Shown in pieces: positions 35,035-44,905 of a stretch of DNA of 64,000 bases; position 1 is the first letter of the stretch; each line of letters begins with the position of its first letter. The notes under the pieces are model-generated. The model had not been told where the DNA came from and searched no databases. It saw only the letters and a list, made by a program, of their open reading frames with translations. Source of the DNA: Novosphingobium sp. Gsoil 351 (lineage in GTDB: Bacteria > Pseudomonadota > Alphaproteobacteria > Sphingomonadales > Sphingomonadaceae); the NCBI RefSeq assembly GCF_009707465.1, contig NZ_CP046120.1, forward strand, positions 1,641,501 through 1,705,500, in the 5' to 3' direction. The position numbers were made by a program, and so were the translations under genes.

Positions 35035-36933
35035 TCAACGCCGCGACTTTGCCCCGAACCCCGCCAGTTCGACCAACGCCTGCAATGCGTTAACCCGGTT
35101 GCGGTCTGCCCTCGGAGGAGCACCGGCGGGACACTCGAGGCAGTAGGCCTGAATTCCGCCCTGCCCGCTTAACAACGCCACATCGTGTACCAGCCGCTCG
35201 GCCAGCGCCGCCTGCTGCGCGGCGACGATCCCGCCGATTCCGCCCGAGCTGGCGCGAGAATCGTCGTCGTCGCGTTCGAGCAGCCGGACCAATAGCGTGC
35301 GGAAGGTATCGTCTTCCTCTCCCAGGTATTTCGGATGCCACTCGCCATCGCCGAGCTTGGCAGCCTTGGCGGCGTAGGCGAGCGCGTCTTCCATCCCGCC
35401 GAGTTGATCGACCAGGCCGAGCTGGCGCGCCGTGCCGCCGTCCCAAATGCGCCCTTGACCGATCGCATCGACCTGTTCGGGGGTCTTGCCGCGCGATTGG
35501 CCGACCAGGCCGATGAACCGCCGATAGCCGTTCTCGATCGTCGCCTGGACCAGTCCTTCGACTTGCGGGTTGAGGCCGCCGAAGACATCCGGCTGACCCG
35601 AGAGCGGACTGGTCTTGACCCCGTCGCTGGTCACCCCCCAGTTCGCCAGTGCGTTCTCGAAGGTCGGGATGATCCCGAAGATGCCGATCGACCCCGTGAT
35701 CGTGCTGGGTTCGGCGAAGATGTGCGTGCCCGGCGTGGAGACCCAATACCCGCCCGAAGCGGCCAGGTTGCCCATCGAGACGACCACCGGGATGCCCTTG
35801 GCCTTTTGGCGCAGGATCGCAGTGCGGATGCGTTCGGAGGCGAGCACCGAACCGCCGGGCGAATCGACCCGCACCACCAGCGCGGCCAGATCGTCGTCGA
35901 GCGCCTCGTCGAGCGCCTTGGCGATCCGGTCTCCGCCCGCCTGGCCCGGCCCGGCGTCTCCATCGACGATCTCGCCGGCGATGGTGATCACCCCGATCGG
36001 CTTGCCCGCGGTGTTCTCGTCGAGATCGGCGAGCCAGGGATCGAGATCGGTCTTGCGAAACTCGCCGACCCGTCCGCCGATCTCTGGGCCGACCAGTTTG
36101 GCGACGCGCTGGCCGAACGCGGTGCGGTCGCCCAGATGATCGACCAACCCGGCCTGGACCGCGGCCGCGCCGGTGTCTCCGCCCGCGGCCTGGAGCCAGG
36201 CGGCAGGGTCCTTGGTCGGCAGGTCGAGGTTGGCCTTGGGCCGCGCGCGCGCGATGTTGGCGCGGTAGTCGTCCCACAGCCGGGCATAGACCGCGCCAAG
36301 CGCTTCGGCTGCCTCGGGCGACTGGTCGGCGCGGATATAAGGTTCGACCGCGCTCTTGTAGGTGCCGACCTTGAATACGTGGACGTTGATCTTCAGCCGG
36401 TCGAGCAGGTTCTTGTAGTACAGCCGGTTGCCGCCCGGCCCTGCTACCACCGCGCCGCCCAGCGGATCGGCCCAGACCTCGCTGGCGTGCGCGGCGAGCA
36501 GCATCGAACCGTCCGTGTAGGCGATCGCATGCGCCAGCACGGGCTTTTTCGCGGCGCGTACCGTGTCGAGCGCAGCGCCGATCCGTTCGAGATGAACCTG
36601 GCCCGCACCGGTGAACTCGTCGAGATCGAGCACGACCGCCTTGATCCGCTCGTCCTTGGCCGCGGCCTCGATCGCGCGGACCACGTCGCGTTCGCGGAAT
36701 TGTTTGGCCGGCGTGCCCTGGCCGAGCAACATCTTGAACGGATCGACCTTGGCCGGTTCCTCGACGATCGACCCGTCGAGCTTGAGCAACAGCGCGCCGT
36801 CGCGCACCAGGCCGGGATTGGGACGGAGCGTGAGCACCGCATAGAGCGCCCAGAAGAACAGCAGCAGGAACAGGAGCGCGAACGCATCCTTGATCCCGAC
36901 CAGGATCGCCCAGACCTTGCGTGCGAAAATCAT
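35035..36933 (-). CDS. sppA: Signal peptide peptidase SppA, 67K type
   Basis: 632 residues. An N-terminal membrane anchor (about 14-35) is followed by two ClpP-fold repeats, as in the long SppA form. The catalytic Lys lies in [13 protein letters not shown] in the first repeat and the nucleophile Ser in [14 protein letters not shown] in the second, the split dyad of the E. coli enzyme. It degrades cleaved signal peptides at the inner membrane. It starts at ATG 36933 and is divergent from pyrB. Confidence 0.93.
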   Translation of the reverse strand: MIFARKVWAILVGIKDAFALLFLLLFFWALYAVLTLRPNPGLVRDGALLLKLDGSIVEEPAKVDPFKMLLGQGTPAKQFRERDVVRAIEAAAKDERIKAVVLDLDEFTGAGQVHLERIGAALDTVRAAKKPVLAHAIAYTDGSMLLAAHASEVWADPLGGAVVAGPGGNRLYYKNLLDRLKINVHVFKVGTYKSAVEPYIRADQSPEAAEALGAVYARLWDDYRANIARARPKANLDLPTKDPAAWLQAAGGDTGAAAVQAGLVDHLGDRTAFGQRVAKLVGPEIGGRVGEFRKTDLDPWLADLDENTAGKPIGVITIAGEIVDGDAGPGQAGGDRIAKALDEALDDDLAALVVRVDSPGGSVLASERIRTAILRQKAKGIPVVVSMGNLAASGGYWVSTPGTHIFAEPSTITGSIGIFGIIPTFENALANWGVTSDGVKTSPLSGQPDVFGGLNPQVEGLVQATIENGYRRFIGLVGQSRGKTPEQVDAIGQGRIWDGGTARQLGLVDQLGGMEDALAYAAKAAKLGDGEWHPKYLGEEDDTFRTLLVRLLERDDDDSRASSGGIGGIVAAQQAALAERLVHDVALLSGQGGIQAYCLECPAGAPPRADRNRVNALQALVELAGFGAKSRR

Positions 36934-37041
36934 CTTCTGCCAAATCCTAACACTTCTGGGGCGATGTAGGTGGAGCGAGGCTGGCGCGCCACCCGAATCC
37001 GCTTGAGCGACCCATGCGGCTCGACTAGGGGCATCGCTTTA

Positions 37042-38064
37042 ATGCCATCGCCGGAAACACCCGTCGTCGGACGCTACCCAAGCGGGCGCGCCGCGTTCCC
37101 GCACCGTGACCTGCTGGGCATCGGCAGCCTGGCCCGGCATGAGATTCTCTACCTGCTCGACGAGGCGGAAGAGTGGGTCGCGCTCAACAAGCAGGCCTCC
37201 AAGCACGCCGACCGGCTGGCCGGGCTGACGATCATCAATGCGTTCTTCGAGAATTCCACCCGGACGCTGCTGAGTTTCGAGATCGCGGGCAAGCGGCTGG
37301 GCGCCGACGTGGTCAACATGCACGCCGCGCAATCGAGCGTGAAGAAGGGCGAGACGCTGATCGACACCGCGCTGACCCTGGGGGCGATGCGTGCCGACGC
37401 GATCGTTATCCGCCACGCCAGCAGCGGCGCGGTGCGGCTGATCGCGGACAAGGTCGATTGCCCGGTGCTCAACGCGGGCGACGGCCAGCACGAACACCCG
37501 ACGCAAGGCTTGCTTGATGCGCTGACCATCCGTCATGCGCTGAACCGGCCCGCGGGAAGCGATCTCAACGGGCTGCAGGTCACGATCTGCGGCGATATTC
37601 TCCACAGCCGGGTGGCGCGATCGAATATCCTGTGCCTGACCGCGCTTGGCGCCGATGTGCGCGTCTGCGCGCCGCCCGCGCTGATGCCCGACGGGGTCGA
37701 TGCGATGGGAGTCGCGCCGTTCCACGACTTTGATGCCGCCTTGAAGGGCGCCGAAGTGGTGATGATGCTGCGGCTCCAGCAAGAGCGGATGAGCGGCCAG
37801 TTCATCCCTAGCCCGCGCGAATACCGCCATCTCTACGGGCTGACGCTCGATCGCCTAGGCCGCGCCGCGCCGGGGGCGTTGGTGATGCACCCGGGGCCTA
37901 TGAACCGCGGGGTGGAGATCGATTCCAACGTCGCGGATCTGACTGGCAAGGAGGGGGGCGGACGCTCGCTGATCACCCGCCAGGTCGAAAACGGCGTGGC
38001 GATCCGCATGGCCTGTCTCGACGTGCTGACCCGCAGACGCCGCGGCGTAGAGGGCTGGGCATGA
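37042..38064 (+). CDS. pyrB: Aspartate carbamoyltransferase catalytic subunit
   Basis: 340 residues. It makes carbamoyl-aspartate in pyrimidine synthesis. Carbamoyl-phosphate contacts [13 protein letters not shown], the loop [17 protein letters not shown] and the C-terminal [11 protein letters not shown] are intact. The first 15 residues extend beyond the E. coli protein, as in PyrB chains that pair with a dihydroorotase-like partner. The stop overlaps the next ATG (ATGA). Confidence 0.96.
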   Translation: MPSPETPVVGRYPSGRAAFPHRDLLGIGSLARHEILYLLDEAEEWVALNKQASKHADRLAGLTIINAFFENSTRTLLSFEIAGKRLGADVVNMHAAQSSVKKGETLIDTALTLGAMRADAIVIRHASSGAVRLIADKVDCPVLNAGDGQHEHPTQGLLDALTIRHALNRPAGSDLNGLQVTICGDILHSRVARSNILCLTALGADVRVCAPPALMPDGVDAMGVAPFHDFDAALKGAEVVMMLRLQQERMSGQFIPSPREYRHLYGLTLDRLGRAAPGALVMHPGPMNRGVEIDSNVADLTGKEGGGRSLITRQVENGVAIRMACLDVLTRRRRGVEGWA

Positions 38065-39296
38065 GCATCGCCGCGCCGCTCACGATCGTCAACGGTCGGC
38101 TGGTGTTGCCGACGGGCGAGCCTCGTCCGGGCGCGATCCGCTGCGAGAACGGCGTCGTCGTCGCGCTCGACGGTTCGGTCGTCGCGCGCGATGGCGATAC
38201 CGTCGTCGATGCCAAGGGCGCGCTGGTCGCGCCCGCGTTGATCGACCTGGGGGTGTTCGCGATCGACCGCCCGGCGTTCCACTTCGGCGGTATCGTCCGC
38301 GCCGCGCTGATGCCCGACGAGACCCCGCCCCTCGACCATCCGGCGCGGGTGCGGTTCGCGGCGCAATCGGGCAAGCCCGACTTGTGGGTGCATCCGCTCG
38401 CCGCCGCCACCAGGGGCCTCGAGGGTCGCGAACTCGCCGAGCTGGCGCTGATGCGCGAGGCGGGGGCAAGGGCTGTCGCCACCGGGCGCAAGTGGGTGGC
38501 GGACAGCGGGGTGATGCTGCGGCTGCTGCGTTATGCGGCGATGCTCGATCTGGTGGTAGTGACCCATGCGGAAGATGCCGGACTGACCGGCGAGGCGGTG
38601 GCGACCGCGGGCGAGATGGCGACGCGGCTGGGCCTGCCCTCCGCCCCCGCCGAAGCCGAAGCGCTGGCGGTGGCGCGTGACATCGCGCTGGCCGAGTTGG
38701 CCGGCGCCAAGCTGCATATCCGCCAGGTGACGACCGCGGCCGGTCTCGCGCTGGTTCGGGCGGCCAAACTGCGCGGCGTGGCGGTCACTGCGGGAGTGAC
38801 TCCGGCGCACTTCATGCTCAGCGACCTGGAACTTGCCGATTTTCGCACTTTCGCGCGTTTGTCGCCGCCACTGAGATGCGACTGGGAGCGTCGCGCGGTG
38901 ATCGCGGCCATCGCCGACGGGACGATCGACGTCATCGCCAGCGGCCACGATCCGCGCGGACCCGAGGACAAGCGCCTGCCCTTCGCCGATGCCGCGCCGG
39001 GGATGGCGGGGGCCGAGACGCTGCTGTCGCTGACCCTGACGCTGGTCCGCGACGGGGTGATCGACCTCGCCCGCGCCTTCGCGCTGCTTGCGGCCAATCC
39101 GGCGCGTTTGCTGGGGGTCGACGCGGGCGAACTGCGCGGCGGCGCCGAAGCCGATCTCGCGATCGTCGATCCGGCCAAGCCGTGGATCGTGGATTCGGAC
39201 AAGATGGCCGCCGCGGCGGGCAACACCCCGTTCGACAAGCGCCCTGTGGAAGGCCGCGTCGTCGCCCTGTTCAAGGGCGGCGCGGCGGTCGGCTAG
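38061..39296 (+). CDS. Inactive dihydroorotase homologue (PyrC'/PyrX type)
   Basis: 411 residues of dihydroorotase fold, coupled to pyrB. The first metal motif, normally DxHxH after the PGLID strand, here reads [14 protein letters not shown], so both histidines are missing, and the IATDHAPH site reads IASGHDPR. It therefore should not be an active dihydroorotase. In Pseudomonas the equivalent pyrB-linked PyrC' is a structural partner needed for aspartate carbamoyltransferase assembly; the same role is inferred here. A functional pyrC would have to lie elsewhere in the genome. Confidence 0.88.
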   Translation: MSIAAPLTIVNGRLVLPTGEPRPGAIRCENGVVVALDGSVVARDGDTVVDAKGALVAPALIDLGVFAIDRPAFHFGGIVRAALMPDETPPLDHPARVRFAAQSGKPDLWVHPLAAATRGLEGRELAELALMREAGARAVATGRKWVADSGVMLRLLRYAAMLDLVVVTHAEDAGLTGEAVATAGEMATRLGLPSAPAEAEALAVARDIALAELAGAKLHIRQVTTAAGLALVRAAKLRGVAVTAGVTPAHFMLSDLELADFRTFARLSPPLRCDWERRAVIAAIADGTIDVIASGHDPRGPEDKRLPFADAAPGMAGAETLLSLTLTLVRDGVIDLARAFALLAANPARLLGVDAGELRGGAEADLAIVDPAKPWIVDSDKMAAAAGNTPFDKRPVEGRVVALFKGGAAVG

Positions 39297-39297
39297 G

Positions 39298-40659
39298 TCA
39301 GCGCCGCAGCCCGCGCATCACCGCGCCCGCGCCCTGGATTTCGGCGCGCTTGACCAGGCAGGCGCCGCCCCGCGACTTGACCCTGGCGCACATCGCCGCT
39401 GCATCGGCATAGCTACCGAAGCCGGTGGCGGCGACGCGCCACACGGGCACGTCGTTGACCATGGCGGTGGTCGTAACCGACTTATAGCCCTTGAGCGCAG
39501 GAGTACGGCGGGTGAACTTGCCCCAGCCCTCCTTGGCGATCGCCGGATTGGTGTACGACCCAAGCTGGACCCAGTGCGATCCGCCCGAGACGGCGTTGGC
39601 GATCGCGGTCATCCCGGCCAGGCCCTTGCCCCTGCCGGGCTGCGCAACCTTGCGCGGATCGCTGACGAATTTGGTGCGCATGGCCTTGCCCGCGAAGGGG
39701 GAAGAGGCCGCCGACCGCGCCGGGGCGGAAATCGTGGCGAACGCGGGGGCATCGCTGGCGACGAGCGAGGGCGCGCGATCGAGTGCGGCAAGCGTGACCG
39801 GCTGAGCGACCGGAGCCGCGGCAGGAGCCGCAACCGCAGGAAGCTCGGCCTGGGCCATCGCAGGCGGGGCCGGTTGCGGCGCCACCTGAGCGGCGGGCTC
39901 GGCCGCGGCCACCACCTGGGCTTGCGCCTCGGCGGCCAGTTCGCTCGAACCCGGGAAGTTGGCCAGCGCCAGCGCCTGCGGCTGACCCGCATCGCTGCTC
40001 GGGGTCACGCCGAGCAGGTGCGCCACGCGCTTCACGGCGTCTTCGGGGCGGCCCATCTCGGCCCATTCGCCGATCCGGTCGGAGACCTTGTCCGCGGGCA
40101 GGTCCTGCGCGACCATCAGCCGCGCCTCGCGCCAGCGGCCGTCAAGGGCGAAGGCAAAGGCCAGGTTCTGGCGGATCTTGGCGTCGTTTTCGCCGTTGCG
40201 CAGCGCGTCGGACAGCACTTGCACGCCCCGCGCCGGTTCGCCGGCCAGCGCGTAGGCAAGCCCGAGGTCGCCAGCGGGGATGGTGTTGCGCCAGTCGTGG
40301 AGCAGTTCCACCGCGGCGGCGTTGTTGCCGTTGGCGGTTTCCGCCAAGGCCAGCCCGAGCACGGTTGCGGCGCTCTCGTCGCCCAGGTTCAAGGCATCGT
40401 CGTACGATTGCGCAGCCGAGGCGAAGCGTCCGGCGGCGAGGTAGGCGGCCGCCAGCGAGGCGCGCGCGGCGGCGTCGCGCGGCGACGCCAGCACGGCCTT
40501 TTCGGCCTTGACGACAGCCTTGCTGCCCTCGCCCGATAGCGGCTTGGCGGCATAGCTCGAAGGCCGGGCCCCGCCATCCGAGGCGCATCCGCTGAGCAAT
40601 CCGACGGCGATGGCAGCGGTCGATGCGAGCTTGAGGATCGTGGTGCGAGTCCCGGTCAT
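39298..40659 (-). CDS. TPR and SPOR domain lipoprotein
   Basis: 453 residues. The signal ends in the lipobox GLLSGC (Cys at about 25), so it is a lipoprotein. Tetratricopeptide-like helices fill about 45-215, then an Ala/Pro-rich linker (about 225-330), then a C-terminal SPOR domain (about 365-440, HWVQLGSYTNPAIAKEGW...VWRVAATGFGSYADAAAMCARV). SPOR domains bind denuded peptidoglycan at the division septum. It is the third gene of a parA-led minus-strand run and converges with the pyrC homologue. Confidence 0.85.
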   Translation of the reverse strand: MTGTRTTILKLASTAAIAVGLLSGCASDGGARPSSYAAKPLSGEGSKAVVKAEKAVLASPRDAAARASLAAAYLAAGRFASAAQSYDDALNLGDESAATVLGLALAETANGNNAAAVELLHDWRNTIPAGDLGLAYALAGEPARGVQVLSDALRNGENDAKIRQNLAFAFALDGRWREARLMVAQDLPADKVSDRIGEWAEMGRPEDAVKRVAHLLGVTPSSDAGQPQALALANFPGSSELAAEAQAQVVAAAEPAAQVAPQPAPPAMAQAELPAVAAPAAAPVAQPVTLAALDRAPSLVASDAPAFATISAPARSAASSPFAGKAMRTKFVSDPRKVAQPGRGKGLAGMTAIANAVSGGSHWVQLGSYTNPAIAKEGWGKFTRRTPALKGYKSVTTTAMVNDVPVWRVAATGFGSYADAAAMCARVKSRGGACLVKRAEIQGAGAVMRGLRR

Positions 40660-40696
40660 TGTAGTTTCCCCCGGAGTTCCGTGTGTCGAAAAAATG

Positions 40697-41290
40697 TCAG
40701 CGGCGCCGGACGCGCTTGGCCAGGTCGTCGAGTTCGGGCAGTTCCTCGAGCAGGCGGTCGAGCGCCTGGGTCACGAGCTGCTGGGCGCTGCGGCCCTGCA
40801 TGGTGCAGGCCAGCCGCAGCTTGAGATGGCGAACCTCGTCGACCCGCAAGGTGAACGCGGCGCGGCGGCCGTCGGCAAGCGCCGAGCGGCGCTCGGCTGC
40901 GGCGCTGGCGGATTCGGCCTTGCCTGCGGCATCGCGCGCATAGCGGTGCGCGGCGAGCGGGATCAGTGACGAAGGCTCGGACCTGCCCTCGTCTCCGACA
41001 TGACCAGCCAAAGCGTCCTGCTGGCGCAGCACCTCGGGCATTCCGGCGGTAAGCGGTGATTGCTGCAACTGTTCGTCGGGCGCACCGAACGGAACGACGG
41101 TCGAATCGACCGCTTCCTCGCCCATGTCGTCCCAGCCGAGATCTTCGAGATGGTCGGGGTGCGGCGGCAGCGGAACCTCGGTCGAATAATCGACCAGCGG
41201 CTGCCACTGGGGCCGCATCGCCGGCTTGGCGCCGCCCTTGCGAGCCAGCAGCGTCGGCGACAGCGACGCAAAGGATTTGGGCTCGCGCAT
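40697..41290 (-). CDS. Unknown protein with ribbon-helix-helix-like C-terminus, ParA partner
   Basis: 197 residues, no signal. The N-terminal 110 residues are charged and probably disordered; WDDMGEEAVDSTVVPFG is conserved-looking but unrecognised. The C-terminal 55 residues (AAFTLRVDEVRHLKLRLACTMQGRSAQQLVTQALDRLLE) have the strand-helix-helix pattern of ribbon-helix-helix DNA-binding proteins. Starting 14 bases after parA, it is a plausible DNA- or cargo-binding partner of that ATPase. Confidence 0.65.
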   Translation of the reverse strand: MREPKSFASLSPTLLARKGGAKPAMRPQWQPLVDYSTEVPLPPHPDHLEDLGWDDMGEEAVDSTVVPFGAPDEQLQQSPLTAGMPEVLRQQDALAGHVGDEGRSEPSSLIPLAAHRYARDAAGKAESASAAAERRSALADGRRAAFTLRVDEVRHLKLRLACTMQGRSAQQLVTQALDRLLEELPELDDLAKRVRRR

Positions 41291-41303
41291 CGACCCGAAC
41301 CCG

Positions 41304-42023
41304 TCAGGAACCGGCGACGCGGCGGCCGAAGCCGCCCTGCGGCCGGCTCACCCCGGGCAGCATCGTCACCGATGCCGGCGCCGCGAACACGGTGCGGCGG
41401 AAGTTCTTTTCCAGGCGATCGGAGATATAGCCCCACAGTGCCTCGACTTCCTGCGCCGATCGGCCCTTGGGATCGACCTCCATCACGGTGCGGCCATCGA
41501 TCATCGAGGCTGCGAAATCGGTGCGGTGATGCAGTGTGACGGGAGCGACGGTGCCGTGCTGGCTCAGCGCGACCGCGGCCTCGCTGGTGATCTTGGCCTT
41601 GGGGGTGGCGGCGTTGACCACGAAGATCAGAGGCTTGCCGGCGCGCTCGCACAAATCGACCGTGGCGCCGACGGCGCGCAAATCGTGCGGGCTGGGGCGG
41701 GTCGGGACGACGATCAGTTCGGCCACCGCGATCACGCTCTGGATCGCCATGGTGATCGCTGGAGGGGTGTCGATCACCGCCAGACGGAAGCCCTGCTGGC
41801 GCAGAACCGCGAGGTCTCCGGCCAGGCGTGCCACGGTGGTCTGGGCGAAGGCGGGAAACTCCGCCTCGCGCTCGTTCCACCAATCGGCCAGGCTTCCCTG
41901 CGGATCGATGTCGATGAGGACGACGGGACCGGCGCCTGCGCGCTGGGCCTCTACGGCGAGGTGCCCGGACAAGGTCGTCTTGCCCGATCCCCCCTTCTGT
42001 GATGCCAATGCCAGAACGCGCAA
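41304..42023 (-). CDS. ParA-family ATPase (orphan)
   Basis: 239 residues. The deviant Walker A KGGSGKTT with its signature first Lys, the switch DIDPQGSLADWW and Walker B LAVIDTPPA define a ParA/MinD-type partition ATPase. TTG 42023 is chosen because AGGGGGC lies 8 bases before it and relatives begin MRVLALASQKGG; an upstream ATG at 42074 is less likely. No parB or parS is seen nearby, so it is not the chromosomal Par system; it may position a protein complex, with the gene downstream as adaptor. Confidence 0.88.
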   Translation of the reverse strand: MRVLALASQKGGSGKTTLSGHLAVEAQRAGAGPVVLIDIDPQGSLADWWNEREAEFPAFAQTTVARLAGDLAVLRQQGFRLAVIDTPPAITMAIQSVIAVAELIVVPTRPSPHDLRAVGATVDLCERAGKPLIFVVNAATPKAKITSEAAVALSQHGTVAPVTLHHRTDFAASMIDGRTVMEVDPKGRSAQEVEALWGYISDRLEKNFRRTVFAAPASVTMLPGVSRPQGGFGRRVAGS

Positions 42024-42203
42024 CGTATTGCCCCCTAAATGCCAAGCGGTCCTTTGGAGGCCGGTATCCGTCATCACCCCTAATTTTGGGTTAACGGGCT
42101 TCCACGGCATGCGCTTCCACCGCTCGGTGATCTTGAGTGGGCTTCGCTAAGCGCCCGTTTACCATGCCGCCGCTATGGAAGCGTCGTGAACGGCGAGACG
42201 ACC

Positions 42204-43238
42204 ATGGCGCGGTGGCGGTTGGCGGCAGCGGGAGCGGCACTTGCGGCCCTAGCGGCTTCGCCTGCCGAGGCCGGTGTCAAGGACGGCGTCGAGGCATGGT
42301 CTCGCGGCGACTATGCGCGCGCCGCCGCCGAATGGCGCAAGCCCGCCGCCGCGGGCGATGCCGATGCGCAGTTCAACCTGGCCCAGGCCTACAAGCTGGG
42401 CAAGGGCGTCCCCCCCGATCTCAAGCGCGCCGAAGACCTCTATTTCAAGGCGGCGCAGCAGGGCCATCTCCAGGCGGCGGACACCTATGGCCTGCTGCTG
42501 TTCCAGTCCGGGCGGCGCGAGGCGGCGATGCCGTGGCTGGCGGCTTCGGCCGAGCGCGGCGAGCCCCGCGCCCAATACGTGCTGGGGGTGGCGCGCTACA
42601 ACGGCGACCTCGTCCCCAGGGACCCGGTCCTCGCCTATGCGCTGATGACTCGCGCCGTCGCCGCCGGACTGGAACCCGCCAAGGCGACGTTGACGACGAT
42701 GGACCAGACGCTGTCGCTCGAACAGCGTCAACAAGGCGTCGCGCTTGCGGCGGAACTGGAGCGCGAGGCCAGCGCCCAGCGCGCCGCGCAGATGGCTTCG
42801 CTGGGGCTCGGAGAGAAGACCGCGCCACTTGCGCCGCCGCCGTGGCCGGAACCGGTGACGGCCGGGGCCGACTACGCCAATCCGGTCGTGGTTTCGCGCC
42901 CGGTCCGGGGGGTTGCGCGGGCCTCGATCGTGGCCGTTCCTAACGTCAAAGCCGCTCCTGCTCCCGCGAAGGTCGCGGTCGTCGCGCCTGCCGTTCAACC
43001 GGCTGCCGCGCGAGGCAGCGGCACGTGGCGCATCCAGCTCGGCGCGTTCGGCGTTTCGGGGAACGCCCAGGCGCTGTGGGGCAAGCTCAAGGGCAACGCC
43101 GCGCTCGGCGGGCGGCAGGCGTTCTTCGTTCCGGCGGGCAGGCTGACCAAGCTCCAGGCCGGGCCATTCGCCAGCCGGGCGGAGGCGCAGACGGCGTGTG
43201 GACAGGTCGGCGTGGCGGGGTGCATGCCGGTGGGCTGA
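42204..43238 (+). CDS. Sel1-repeat and SPOR domain protein
   Basis: 344 residues. A signal peptide ends at SPAEAG (about 23), followed by Sel1-like repeats (about 25-175, for example ADAQFNLAQAYKLGKGVPPDLKRAEDLYFKAA), a linker, and a C-terminal SPOR domain (about 270-340, WRIQLGAFGVSGNAQALWGKL). A periplasmic, cell-wall-binding protein is predicted. It is divergent from parA across a 180-bp gap. ATG 42204 is chosen so that the signal peptide is terminal. Confidence 0.82.
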   Translation: MARWRLAAAGAALAALAASPAEAGVKDGVEAWSRGDYARAAAEWRKPAAAGDADAQFNLAQAYKLGKGVPPDLKRAEDLYFKAAQQGHLQAADTYGLLLFQSGRREAAMPWLAASAERGEPRAQYVLGVARYNGDLVPRDPVLAYALMTRAVAAGLEPAKATLTTMDQTLSLEQRQQGVALAAELEREASAQRAAQMASLGLGEKTAPLAPPPWPEPVTAGADYANPVVVSRPVRGVARASIVAVPNVKAAPAPAKVAVVAPAVQPAAARGSGTWRIQLGAFGVSGNAQALWGKLKGNAALGGRQAFFVPAGRLTKLQAGPFASRAEAQTACGQVGVAGCMPVG

Positions 43239-43259
43239 ACCTTTCCAATCGATCCTTGC

Positions 43260-43371
43260 CCCTCCCCGTCGTCCCGGCGAAGGGCGGGGCCTAGACAAGC
43301 TCTGCAATCGCGATGATCGTGCGGTGACGCAGGGTTGGCTGGGTCCCGGCCTTCGTCGGGGCGACGGGGGA
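43260..43371. repeat. Intergenic palindromic element 1
   Basis: The left arm CCCCGTCGTCCCGGCGAAG and right arm CTTCGTCGGGGCGACGGGG are imperfect inverted copies about 60 bases apart. The cores are GTCCCGGCGAAG and CCCGGCCTTCG. This sort of short mobile palindrome is common between sphingomonad genes. Confidence 0.6.
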
Positions 43372-43375
43372 TTTT

Positions 43376-44626
43376 GTGCAAAGTGCAGAACAGTCCCCCT
43401 CCCGCCTGATCGCGCTCGATTTCGTGCGGGGCGTCGCGATCCTGGGGATCCTGCTGCTCAACATCGTCGGGTTCGCCTGGCCCGAGATCGTCTATGTCAG
43501 CCCTCGCGCGCCGACCGCGCCGGTCAGCATTGCCGACGACTGGACCTGGCTGGCGGTGTTCGTGCTAGCGGACGGCAAGTTTCGCGGCCTGTTCTCGCTG
43601 CTGTTCGGGGCGAGCATGCTGCTGTTCGTCGAGCGCGCCGAGGCATCGGGGCGCGACGGCGCGGCCCTCCAGCAGCGGCGGCTGGGGTGGCTGGCGCTGT
43701 TCGGCCTCGCCCACTTCTTCCTGCTGTGGTGGGGGGACATCCTGTTCCTCTATGCGGTGTGCGGGTTCTTCGCGCTCGCGTTGCGTCACCTGACCCCGCA
43801 GCGCCTCGCGATCGCCGCGCTGACGATCTACGCGATTGGCGCCGTCACCCTCGGCGCGCTGACCGCGGGCGGCGCGGCGCCGTGGCTGGGTTGGGACGAT
43901 GTCGGCGGCGGGACCGCGGCGAGCATCATCGCCGACTATGGTAACGACGCCCGGGCCGAAATTCCCGCAACGCTGGCGCCGTGGTCAGATCACGTCGCGC
44001 ACATGCTGCGCGACAACTGGACCGATCCGCTGACCACGGTGGCGATGACCTGGTTCGAGACCATCCCGCTGATGCTGATCGGGATGGCGCTGTTCAAGAC
44101 GGGGTTATTCGCCGGGATCTGGAAGGCGGCGCGGCTGAAGCGCTGGGCGTGGCGTGGCATCGGCGGCGGGCTGGTGCTGACGCTGCCACTGGCGTGGTGG
44201 TTGTGGCGCGAGGACTTCGCCCTGCCGCTGACCCTGTTCGTCTGGCTCGGCCCCGCCGCCGCGGGCCGCCTGGCGAGCACGCTGGGCTATGCCGCATTCG
44301 CGGTCGTGCTCGCTCGGCGCTGGGCCGGCAGCGCACTGGGAGGCCGCCTCGTGGCCTGCGGGCGGATGGCGTTCTCCAACTACATCGCGACCTCGCTGGC
44401 GATGACCTTCATCTTCCACGGCTGGGGGCTGGGCCTGTTCGCGCGCATCGGCCGGTTCGAGCTGCTCGCGTTCGTCCTGCTCGGCTGGGGGCTGATGCTG
44501 GCATGGAGCCGGCCGTGGCTAGCGCGGTTTCGCTTGGGCCCGCTCGAATGGCTGTGGCGCTCGCTCACCTATGGCCGGATCGCGCCGATGCGGAAGCCAC
44601 TTGCTATTGAAAGTGATTCGCAGTAG
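43376..44626 (+). CDS. DUF418-family membrane protein
   Basis: 416 residues with about 9-10 hydrophobic helices. RLIALDFVRGVAILGILLLNIVGFAWPE at the N-terminus and RLVACGRMAFSNYIATSLAMTFIFHGWGLG near the C-terminus are hallmarks of DUF418 (YeiB-like) proteins, whose role is not established; acyl transfer or transport has been suggested. It starts at GTG 43376. The 3' end overlaps a possible iron-regulator box for the next gene. Confidence 0.85.
   Translation: MQSAEQSPSRLIALDFVRGVAILGILLLNIVGFAWPEIVYVSPRAPTAPVSIADDWTWLAVFVLADGKFRGLFSLLFGASMLLFVERAEASGRDGAALQQRRLGWLALFGLAHFFLLWWGDILFLYAVCGFFALALRHLTPQRLAIAALTIYAIGAVTLGALTAGGAAPWLGWDDVGGGTAASIIADYGNDARAEIPATLAPWSDHVAHMLRDNWTDPLTTVAMTWFETIPLMLIGMALFKTGLFAGIWKAARLKRWAWRGIGGGLVLTLPLAWWLWREDFALPLTLFVWLGPAAAGRLASTLGYAAFAVVLARRWAGSALGGRLVACGRMAFSNYIATSLAMTFIFHGWGLGLFARIGRFELLAFVLLGWGLMLAWSRPWLARFRLGPLEWLWRSLTYGRIAPMRKPLAIESDSQ
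44601..44626 (+). promoter_or_regulatory. Possible Fur/iron-regulator box before bfd
   Basis: TTGCTATTGAAAGTGATTCG followed by CAGTAG contains a dyad TGC-A-T-A / T-A-T-GCA over 21 bases, similar in arrangement to alphaproteobacterial Fur boxes. It ends 29 bases before the bfd ATG, as expected for iron storage genes. Confidence 0.4.
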
Positions 44627-44655
44627 TAACCTCTCCATCGAGAGGGCCCGAGCGC

Positions 44656-44838
44656 ATGTACGTCTGCATCTGCAATGCCATCCGCGAAAAGGACCTGCGC
44701 GCCGCCGCGCGTTGCTGCCGCGATGGCGCGGAGGACCTCTACGCCCGCCTCGGCCGCACCCCGCAATGCCGCCAGTGCCTCGACGAGGCCGATGATATCG
44801 TCGCCGAGGAACGCAGCATGGCGCTTTTGCCCGCCTGA
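44656..44838 (+). CDS. bfd: Bacterioferritin-associated ferredoxin
   Basis: 60 residues. The four [2Fe-2S] ligands are at C4, C6, C38 and C41 (MYVCICNA and PQCRQCL), the C-x-C...C-x2-C pattern of Bfd. Bfd docks on bacterioferritin and donates electrons to release stored iron. It stands 67 bases before bfr on the same strand. Confidence 0.93.
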   Translation: MYVCICNAIREKDLRAAARCCRDGAEDLYARLGRTPQCRQCLDEADDIVAEERSMALLPA

Positions 44839-44905
44839 TTCCTTGCTCCGCTAGCCGCGCCGGGCCATAACCCCCTCCACCCGGCGCGGCGACCAGGAGC
44901 GAGCG

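Noticed and set aside
33420..36969. Long plus-strand frames over dxs and sppA
   Set aside because: They mirror the codon usage of the real minus-strand genes and contain no motif.
38061..39296. Calling this gene an active dihydroorotase
   Set aside because: Both metal-binding histidines of the first motif are absent.
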